From the IMG/VR virus record IMGVR_UViG_3300036814_001516, positions 1 through 24,355 of that record: a stretch of 24,355 nucleotides of DNA; one strand, given 5' to 3'. A program made the translations under genes and the position numbers. This stretch comes from a virus. Below, one piece after another: positions 18,420 to 24,355 of this stretch. Position 1 is the stretch's first letter. Each line of letters begins with the position of its first letter. Under the pieces are notes generated by a model, which did not search any database, had not been told where the DNA came from, and saw only the letters and a program-made list of their open reading frames with translations.

Positions 18420-19289
18420 ATGCCAGATTTTAATTTAAATGATGTTATAACTGATAGGATAGATAAGAAAGTTAACTATGGTATGGCAAGGACTGACTAT
18501 AGTCCTCCTGTTGCACCTACTAGTGAATCTCGATTAAGTCTTATTCCTAATCCAACTCATAATTTATGGATTAATAGCGATAATATTCCCGGAACTGCGC
18601 CAACAACAAATACAGCCGATGTCGGTGTATACAAATATAAATCTGGTGAAACTCTTGGATCAGGTGTTGGTGATATTCACGGTGTTATAGAAATGACACG
18701 CGACACCGGTGTACCTAACCAACGTACATGGTTAGCATGTTCTACTGTTGATAATGATGGAACAATACTTAAAGATTGGATTAGATTTACATATGGTGGA
18801 CAATATTCTGTTCGATTTGGTTTTGCATATGCTGGGTACGGAAATGGTAATATCGACATATCAAGCAAATCTGAATGGGTTGAATTATATCCAGATGCTG
18901 GAGGAAAAGAATGGTATTTTGACTACGAAGGTGGTGTCTGGACCATGTTTGGTACACCAGGAACAGGCCAAGGATCACCAGTACCAGATAGTAAACTTAC
19001 AGAAGGCGGCGCAGGAAATTATACATGGTCTGTGTATATGATGAGAGGTTACAGATATATTGGTACTACTGGATTAAAAAATTATGCAAGTGGAGGTAGT
19101 TCTGCCCTTGAAATTTTAGATGAATCAACTGTTTTATCTACAGGAGCAACTAAACTTACATTTACAGGATCAGGAGTAATTGCCACAGTACCGGATCCTG
19201 TTGTTCCTAATGAAATTTTAGTAACAATACCCGGTGGGGGTGGCAGCGGCGGCGGTATTAGCATCGGATTAGCAATAGCATTAGGATAA
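18420..19289 (+). CDS. Short relative carrying only the N-terminal module of the giant paralogs
   Basis: This 289-aa protein starts with LNDVITDRIDKKVNYGMART and keeps the rest of the N-terminal domain: NPTHNLWINS, GVIEMTRD, WLACSTVD, WYFDYEGGVW and MMRGYRYIG-TGLKNY (ending about residue 223). It then has one small beta module (ILDESTVLSTGATKLTFTGSG, about 228-250) and a glycine-rich tail (GGGGSGGG) with no PKD domains. AGGAAA at 18405-18410 supports the start. The next gene begins three bases after its stop, so there is no room for lost PKD sequence and nothing suggests a frameshift. It could be a stand-alone anchor or cap on the site used by the giant proteins, or a truncated duplicate that was kept. 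Function is not known. Confidence 0.88.
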   Translation: MPDFNLNDVITDRIDKKVNYGMARTDYSPPVAPTSESRLSLIPNPTHNLWINSDNIPGTAPTTNTADVGVYKYKSGETLGSGVGDIHGVIEMTRDTGVPNQRTWLACSTVDNDGTILKDWIRFTYGGQYSVRFGFAYAGYGNGNIDISSKSEWVELYPDAGGKEWYFDYEGGVWTMFGTPGTGQGSPVPDSKLTEGGAGNYTWSVYMMRGYRYIGTTGLKNYASGGSSALEILDESTVLSTGATKLTFTGSGVIATVPDPVVPNEILVTIPGGGGSGGGISIGLAIALG

Positions 19290-19292
19290 CAT

Positions 19293-19628
19293 ATGGCTGA
19301 AACATTTAAATTAAAAACAATAGCAAATGTCGACAATATAGCAGCAGATCTTCTCTATACAACCCCTGCGACTACACAAACCATAATATTGGGGTTGGCA
19401 ATTGCTAATACAAGTACCAATGGTGTAAAAGTAACCGTAACTTTAGAAAGTAGTACAGGTACAAACGCAAATATAACATTATTACATGAAATATCTGTAC
19501 CCCAGAATGCAACATTAGAAGTATTGTCAGGACAAAAAATGGCATTGCAGGATGGCGATGTTTTAAAAATAATAGCAAATACAATCAATGCAATTGATGT
19601 TGCATTAAGTGTTTTGGAGATAAGTTAA
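19293..19628 (+). CDS. Small conserved phage structural protein, unknown function
   Basis: This 111-aa protein is predicted to be all beta, with alternating hydrophobic and polar strands (VKVTVTLESST, ITLLHEISVP) and the phrase 'GQKMALQDGDVLKIIAN' near residues 79-95. There is no signal peptide or membrane helix. I recall similar small proteins beside fibre genes in T4-like marine phages, where they are annotated as hypothetical. AGGA at 19283-19286, inside the end of the preceding gene, is its ribosome binding site. It starts three bases after that gene's stop, and its own stop overlaps the next start (TAATG). A small virion or fibre-accessory protein is the most I can infer. Confidence 0.82.
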   Translation: MAETFKLKTIANVDNIAADLLYTTPATTQTIILGLAIANTSTNGVKVTVTLESSTGTNANITLLHEISVPQNATLEVLSGQKMALQDGDVLKIIANTINAIDVALSVLEIS

Positions 19629-20110
19629 TGTATATTGGATCATCGGCAAGAACGGTTAATCCGTCAGAAATTATAGATCAGAAAGAATACACAGTAAGTG
19701 ATAGTAGCGATATTATTGTTAATACTATAGATTATTATAGATTTTATTGTAATTATACACCGGGTAATGTTTCTTTATTTGTTCAAGGTATATTAGTTGC
19801 ATCATCAGCATATGTTGCAGATAACGGTACTGATGTTAGAATAGAAAAAGCAACTGTAACATTAGCTAGTACAGCCGAAATACAGATAATAGGTTATAAT
19901 GTACCAACAAGTCAAATGTTAGAAAGATCAGATGTTAGTATAACAGGTGGCAATATTACCGGTGTTGAACAGGTTGGTTCAAACTTTTTTATGAATAAGA
20001 ATTCTTTTGCTGCTGACATAACAATACCTGAGAATACAAATGCATTTTTTTGCGGCCCGGTAGATTTTACAGGTACTATAAATGTTAATGGGGTGTTAAA
20101 CATATTATGA
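19628..20110 (+). CDS. Small fibre-type protein with 'TPGNVSLFVQG' and 'INVNG-LNI' modules
   Basis: This 160-aa protein has two recognisable parts. Residues about 21-95 (EYTVSDSSDI, YTPGNVSLFVQGILVASSAY, TDVRIEKATVTL) match a beta module in which phage structural proteins carry 'G-I-VFVNGV-L---DYTA--GT-I'. Residues about 128-160 (FAADITIPENTNAFFCGPV, INVNGVLNIL) match a short C-terminal stretch that ends many phage fibre or appendage proteins, often as a right-handed beta turn. The start overlaps the previous stop by one base and the stop overlaps the next start by four (ATGA), which implies translational coupling. GGAGA at 19616-19620 is its ribosome binding site. It is likely a virion decoration or fibre-accessory protein. 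Confidence 0.82.
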   Translation: MYIGSSARTVNPSEIIDQKEYTVSDSSDIIVNTIDYYRFYCNYTPGNVSLFVQGILVASSAYVADNGTDVRIEKATVTLASTAEIQIIGYNVPTSQMLERSDVSITGGNITGVEQVGSNFFMNKNSFAADITIPENTNAFFCGPVDFTGTINVNGVLNIL

Positions 20111-22743
20111 GTAAAGTTCCATCACTAATGTCTAAATTGCGAGAAATTGACGTTATATTTAAAGCCGACCCGTACATTATTACCAAACTATTGTATCCTG
20201 CAATTGAGGGGAAAGATATTAATGGTAATGTAATGGATGTTTATACATATGGTGATGTTCATACTGCTACAGGTTTAAAATATTACTACACTGATATAAA
20301 AGGAAGTAAACCCATTAAAGATCCCCGCATAGGAGCACACTTTGGGAGCCAGAGGTATAAGTTTAAGACCTTACAATCTCTGGAACAAGAGACTGCAACT
20401 CATAATAAAAATGTTTATTCGGTTGATGGTAGAGAATATATAAGAGCAGTTGCTGATGAGGACGATAGGGTTGTTATAGAAAACAATAACAACGGAAACT
20501 ATATCAGTTTTCAAGAAGGAAGTAATGGTTATTGGTATTTAGAAATTGTTGGTTATTTTTCAGATTTAAACTTACTTGCACTAACCGAATATAGTGTAAA
20601 TAGAAATTTTATTTATAAAATAGATGGAGGTTCGAATTCGTCAGTGCAGACAACGTTTGGCAGTCTAACAAATGATCAATATAATGAACTAACTTCTTCT
20701 AGGTATGTAGATAGAGATAGTGTTGCTACTATAGTTACTGGCCAAACATTGGGTATTCATACTTTTACAATGAGGTCTAATGCTGCAACTGATGGGATCA
20801 ATATATACGGTTGTGAATTAATAGTCCAAGACATAACTTCATCTGCAACTAGATCCCAAATACAAATTCCTACACAAGATGTTGTTACTTATGGTAACAA
20901 AGTAGAGGTAAGAGGTTCGACACAACATTATGATCCTTTCAATGGGTTTGTTCCTGCAGATTCTTGGTCTGCTATTACTGATTTAGATACTACTACTTCA
21001 TTGGGTTTGGAGAAGTGGAAATTTACATCTAATAGCAACTACTATAGACCTTTTAATGGTGGACGTATTGTTAAATGGGTAGACAGCAATGGTGCAATTA
21101 AGACCTCTGTTACTATGATGCCACCAAATGCAAAGAGTGTTGCAAATTTAGATTCATTAACTGATGGAGAAAAAATCCAGCCCAATGATCCCAACCAAAG
21201 TTTCTATCCCAAGTTTGAAACTCATACGACATCAGTCAATGACGATTTATTATCTGAAGCTGCCAAGACATTTCATTGGAGAGAGTTTGGAAATGGTTCA
21301 GCAAATGCTGGAGCAGGTTCTGCTAATTGGCCAGATGCAAGTATGCTTGATACTACTACTGCTGCTATTGCCTATGTGATGGATGATGGACTTACTTCAT
21401 TTGTTGTAGCAAATGGTATATCAAAAGGCAACTCAGATTATAGTCCGTCAAATCCAGACGCATCAAATGGTTATTATCTTTATATTACATTTATAGGTAC
21501 CGGGTTGTCTATAACATCAACTGTAAACCCTGTAGGAGGCCTTAAAAAAACGATTGTACAAAACCTTCCTTATGGTACTCATGTTTATAAACATTGGTAT
21601 ATGTTAGACAATCATTCAGAGGGAATGATAGATGGAATTGTATTGGGAGATACAATGAGTGATGCCGACGGGTGTATTAATAAAATAACCTTCCACCAAC
21701 CCAAAATGCCTCCGATTCCGGAAAAGGCAGTGATCATTGCAGATTATATGCTGATGGCAGATTTTGTTCCTCAAGCAAATCAATCAGGGACACAATATAT
21801 AAGTAAAGGTGTCCGGAGACAAAATATTTCAAGGGATGTGTTTGTTACGCACGAAAACCTCGCCCATATTTATTTCCAACACGTCAACGACGAACCTGCT
21901 GGATTTAAGGTAGTTATTACTGGAGATACCCCGCCGCCGTTGTCTACCTATCGAATACCTTCTTTTGGAACTAATTATGTGCATATTGGTTTAGGAGTAA
22001 AATTATTTATTGATACAACTGATAACGATTCTAATGCTACAACGGGTGTTAATTATTCTCATTTAACAAGTGATATTACACTTGGAAGTTATAAATTTGG
22101 AGCAAATCCCCTACCTGCTAACACAGCCCCAACCTCAGCATTTGATATAGCAACACCAATCCACACATCATTACACTACAAGACATTTGAAACACAATTC
22201 CTATATGAATTAGTTGGTGGTGATCGGAACATGGAACAGAATAATTTAGTGGTTACTGCTGACGGCAAAACATGGGATGAGGTTACAAGGGATACGAGTT
22301 ATATTGGAAACAATTCTTTAAGATGTGGTCTAACTGAATCAACTTCTATCGAAAACAGTACGTTGATATGGGATGAGTGGAGGGGTAAATTTTCAATCCT
22401 GGGGGGGATAAGCCCAAACAATGTAATAGCTTTTAATAAAGATTTTGCTATTGCAAATGATAGATTTATTTGTTTAAGAAATGGTTTGTATGATATTAAA
22501 GTTATTACATATAGCAAATCCAGCGGCAAGCGACACGCTACAATAAATTTAAATGACAATATTATATGTGCTGCTACGTCAGCCTCTTATCAAGGCTATG
22601 AGCAAATACTTACTTCTTATATACAATTATATGTAAGAAATGGAGATAATATAAGAATTGGAGGAGCCATAGGTTATGCTATGAACTATCAAGTTACGGC
22701 ATACGGTTACAACACCAGTTTTGTAACTATAACTAGAGTATAG
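20107..22743 (+). CDS. Large tail-fibre / receptor-binding protein with C-terminal C1q-like domain
   Basis: This 878-aa protein is unrelated in sequence to the PKD array. Residues 1 to about 110 lack a family I can name. About 140-245 look like a beta-sandwich (YWYLEIVGYFS through LGIHTFTMRSN and INIYGCELIVQD). The middle (about 250-700) is beta-rich and not assigned. About 716-770 holds DGKTWDEVTRDTSYIGN and WDEWRGKF, a phrase I know from marine T4-like fibres. About 773-878 (FNKDFAIANDRFICLRNGLYDIKV, in pieces; then INLNDNIICAA, YVRNGDNIRIGG, ending FVTITRV) has the strand pattern of C1q/TNF-like jelly-rolls, which form trimeric tips on phage fibres. I infer an adsorption fibre. The start overlaps the previous stop (ATGA) and only a weak GGGGTG (20090-20095) precedes it, so coupling probably drives translation. 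Confidence 0.85.
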   Translation: MSKVPSLMSKLREIDVIFKADPYIITKLLYPAIEGKDINGNVMDVYTYGDVHTATGLKYYYTDIKGSKPIKDPRIGAHFGSQRYKFKTLQSLEQETATHNKNVYSVDGREYIRAVADEDDRVVIENNNNGNYISFQEGSNGYWYLEIVGYFSDLNLLALTEYSVNRNFIYKIDGGSNSSVQTTFGSLTNDQYNELTSSRYVDRDSVATIVTGQTLGIHTFTMRSNAATDGINIYGCELIVQDITSSATRSQIQIPTQDVVTYGNKVEVRGSTQHYDPFNGFVPADSWSAITDLDTTTSLGLEKWKFTSNSNYYRPFNGGRIVKWVDSNGAIKTSVTMMPPNAKSVANLDSLTDGEKIQPNDPNQSFYPKFETHTTSVNDDLLSEAAKTFHWREFGNGSANAGAGSANWPDASMLDTTTAAIAYVMDDGLTSFVVANGISKGNSDYSPSNPDASNGYYLYITFIGTGLSITSTVNPVGGLKKTIVQNLPYGTHVYKHWYMLDNHSEGMIDGIVLGDTMSDADGCINKITFHQPKMPPIPEKAVIIADYMLMADFVPQANQSGTQYISKGVRRQNISRDVFVTHENLAHIYFQHVNDEPAGFKVVITGDTPPPLSTYRIPSFGTNYVHIGLGVKLFIDTTDNDSNATTGVNYSHLTSDITLGSYKFGANPLPANTAPTSAFDIATPIHTSLHYKTFETQFLYELVGGDRNMEQNNLVVTADGKTWDEVTRDTSYIGNNSLRCGLTESTSIENSTLIWDEWRGKFSILGGISPNNVIAFNKDFAIANDRFICLRNGLYDIKVITYSKSSGKRHATINLNDNIICAATSASYQGYEQILTSYIQLYVRNGDNIRIGGAIGYAMNYQVTAYGYNTSFVTITRV

Positions 22744-22752
22744 GTAATTAAT

Positions 22753-23313
22753 ATGTATATATCACACAAATCAAATATACTTCATCAAGTCCATGAAACA
22801 GAATGGCAATGTAGGAGATTATCAAAAGGACTTACGAAGCCTGAGTACTGGGCTTGGTTGGATTCTATAACTTCTGGTGATCCACCTGTAACTGATTATA
22901 GTGGAGAAACAGGATATACTATTGTCAAATGCATTGATGAAAATGTTCAGGCAAGACTTAAACAACTTAATGATTATATAAGTAGCGGTTTCAATATTAA
23001 ATGGTCTGACACTAAAGTTTCGGCAGTTTTAGGACAGGATAGTAATGGTAATAATATTACCATTGAGACTCATTTCATAGGTGATGATATTGCAAAAGAT
23101 GCTAGTTTATTAGCAAAAATGTGGGTAAGTGTTAGAGATAACCGTAATCGTTTATTAGCAGAAACAGATTGGATAGTAACACAAGCATTAGAAAAAGAAG
23201 AATCTATTTCAGTTCCGTGGAAAACTTATAGAGAATCTTTGAGAAATGTTCCGGAAATAAATAATAATGTAATATTTGAACAAAATATTATATGGCCAGA
23301 AAAACCAGAATAA
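22753..23313 (+). CDS. Phage tail assembly chaperone-like protein (fibre-associated)
   Basis: This 186-aa protein is soluble, with no signal or membrane segment. Its C-terminal third carries the pattern I know from the phage tail assembly chaperone family (Phage_tail_APC type): VRDNRNRLLAETDW (residues about 127-140), then WKTYRESLRNVPE (about 156-168) and a closing WPEKP. The N-terminal part (ECRRLS-like 'WQCRRLSKGL', PEYWAWLDS) is not assigned. Such proteins are usually encoded beside tail-fibre genes, as here, between a fibre and a tail-collar protein; they are thought to help fibres fold or attach. TAGGTAA at 22741-22747 overlaps the previous stop and acts as a modest ribosome binding site. 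The family match is from motif memory and not from a search. Confidence 0.8.
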   Translation: MYISHKSNILHQVHETEWQCRRLSKGLTKPEYWAWLDSITSGDPPVTDYSGETGYTIVKCIDENVQARLKQLNDYISSGFNIKWSDTKVSAVLGQDSNGNNITIETHFIGDDIAKDASLLAKMWVSVRDNRNRLLAETDWIVTQALEKEESISVPWKTYRESLRNVPEINNNVIFEQNIIWPEKPE

Positions 23314-23323
23314 AGGTAAACAA

Positions 23324-24355
23324 ATGCCAGAAATACAACTAGGGGGTCAGCCCCTTATTTCACAAACAGGCACCGGTCCACCCCAATTGGAATCTGCAGT
23401 TGCGCTCCCAGCCGAAGCAGCATTACCATCTATTGTACTTACCCCGACTGATACTGCACCAACTGCAACAGAAGGGGCAATATATTATGACTCTACTTCT
23501 AATGTCATAAAGGTTCATGATGGGACAAGTTGGGACAATATTATACCAGGCACGTCTTCGACCAACTGGAATACAGCATATGGTTGGGGTGACCACTCAA
23601 CAGCAGGATATTTAACTTCAGAGACAGATCCTGTTTTTTCTGCTCATGATGCATCAAATGTAACTTCAAGTAAAATAACAAATTGGGATACCGCCCACGG
23701 TTGGGGTGATCATTCTTTAGCAGGATATTTAACTTCAGAGACAGATCCTGTTTTTTCTGCTCATGATGCATCAAATGTAACTTCAAGTAAAATAACAAAT
23801 TGGGATACCGCCCACGGTTGGGGTGACCACTCAACAGCAGGATATGGTAGCCCCGGCGGTGCAGGAATACCTGCAGGAATGATTGGTCCGTTTGCGATGG
23901 GAAATGCACCTGGAGGTTGGTTGATTTGTGATGGAAGCCGGGTCAGTACAACAACGTATGCAGCATTGGTGACTGCAATATATGTAGGTGATGGGTCAAA
24001 CGCATCCACAAGCATTGAGTGGGGGCAAAAGTGGGATGCCGCAACTGGCGGCAGCAGAAGCACGTCTGGGACTTACTTGTCATTGCCGGATTTGCGTGGA
24101 GCATTCTTGCGAGGGACAGGTACGTCATTAGTAGATGCAAATTATGTTGGTCCTGCTGTTGGCAGTTCGCAAAGTGATCAAATTACATTACATGAACACA
24201 CATTTTGGAACTTTTCGGGAGGATTGGGCGGCGGACAACCCAGCACAGTCGGAGGAGGAACATCACCTAGCGCCTCTGCCTGGCCAACAACACATGGCGG
24301 GCAAACCGGAAATACTGGGGGTGAAGTTAGAGTATATAACTATGGTATTCAATTT
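23324..24355 (+). CDS. Tail-collar domain fibre protein (3' end outside window)
   Basis: The frame starts at ATG 23324 with AAAGG at 23312-23316 and runs through the right edge without a stop, giving 344 residues. Residues about 40-75 hold an appendage module (TPTDTAPTATEGAIYYDSTS, VKVHDGTSWDNI in part). About 81-175 hold three GWGDHS--AGY repeats: YGWGDHSTAGYL, HGWGDHSLAGYL, HGWGDHSTAGYG. From about 183 comes a phage tail-collar domain (PAGMIGPFAMGNAPGGWLIC, DGS-VS---YAAL), with LPDLRGAFLRGTG near 260. The end (Q-QSDQITLHEHTFW-like stretch, then glycine-rich sequence) fits the fibre region usually following a collar. In T4 the short fibre gp12 has this collar domain; here I would only say collar-type fibre. 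Most family members end within 100 residues of this point. Confidence 0.92.
   Translation, partial: MPEIQLGGQPLISQTGTGPPQLESAVALPAEAALPSIVLTPTDTAPTATEGAIYYDSTSNVIKVHDGTSWDNIIPGTSSTNWNTAYGWGDHSTAGYLTSETDPVFSAHDASNVTSSKITNWDTAHGWGDHSLAGYLTSETDPVFSAHDASNVTSSKITNWDTAHGWGDHSTAGYGSPGGAGIPAGMIGPFAMGNAPGGWLICDGSRVSTTTYAALVTAIYVGDGSNASTSIEWGQKWDAATGGSRSTSGTYLSLPDLRGAFLRGTGTSLVDANYVGPAVGSSQSDQITLHEHTFWNFSGGLGGGQPSTVGGGTSPSASAWPTTHGGQTGNTGGEVRVYNYGIQF
23602..23826 (+). repeat. 117-bp in-frame tandem duplication in the tail-collar protein
   Basis: Bases 23602-23709 and 23719-23826 are identical over 108 bp with a period of 117 bp (39 codons). Each copy encodes AGYLTSETDPVFSAHD, then ASNVTSSKITNWDTAHGWGD. 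The bases between differ (encoding HSL against HST), so the ends are drifting or were converted. A third, diverged half-copy (NWNTAYGWGDHSTAGY) precedes them. Confidence 0.95.

Noticed and set aside
18420-19289. Pseudogene (truncated paralog)
   Set aside because: It ends after a complete module with a proper stop, has its own ribosome binding site, and the following gene starts three bases later with no PKD remnants.
23602-23826. CRISPR-like direct repeats
   Set aside because: The two copies are contiguous, in frame and coding, with 117-bp period and no spacers.
23541-23909. Minus-strand open frame of 122 codons with an internal duplicated segment
   Set aside because: It lies antisense to the tandem repeat of the tail-collar gene; its repetition is only the shadow of that repeat and it lacks a ribosome binding site.

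Overview
The window is one uninterrupted run of plus-strand structural genes from an AT-rich tailed bacteriophage. It holds ten genes, including fragments at both edges, with gaps of at most 14 bases and two start/stop overlaps. I see no tRNA, integrase, insertion sequence, CRISPR array, terminator, metabolic gene or host gene on either strand. The module vocabulary is what I know from marine T4-like myoviruses (cyanophages and SAR11 pelagiphages): NRIDKKVNYG-type N-termini, EGS-LYFTN-R-DARI repeats, GDLTV-GTTTT modules, GIEFKWH / FFGFDD modules, a tail-collar protein and a tail-assembly-chaperone-like protein. The host is therefore probably a low-GC marine bacterium. This is inferred from memory of families; no marker gene in the window names the host.

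Positions 1-18406 hold four giant paralogous proteins in tandem: at least 1398 aa (cut at the left edge), then 1756, 1422 and 1544 aa. Where visible, each has a conserved N-terminal module, exchangeable small beta modules, a 'TDTTF-DGA / DA-NE---NI' linker, about four PKD-like beta-sandwich domains, and a conserved C-terminal region. At 18420-19289 a fifth, 289-aa relative carries only the N-terminal module. These look like fibre or adhesin components on the tail or baseplate.

Positions 19293-20110 hold two small proteins of the accessory tail-fibre type, tightly coupled in translation. At 20107-22743 an 878-aa protein ends in a C1q-like jelly-roll and is probably a receptor-binding tip. At 22753-23313 is a protein with a tail-assembly-chaperone-like C-terminus. 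From 23324 to the right edge runs a tail-collar fibre protein with a near-perfect 117-bp duplication.

The most interesting signal is mosaicism among the giant paralogs. Paralog 4 is close to paralog 3 over most of its PKD region but switches abruptly to near-identity with paralog 2 in two short tracts, both lying on PKD core motifs, and then switches back. Together with block sharing of N-terminal modules, this suggests the array serves as its own recombination reservoir for diversifying phage surface proteins.
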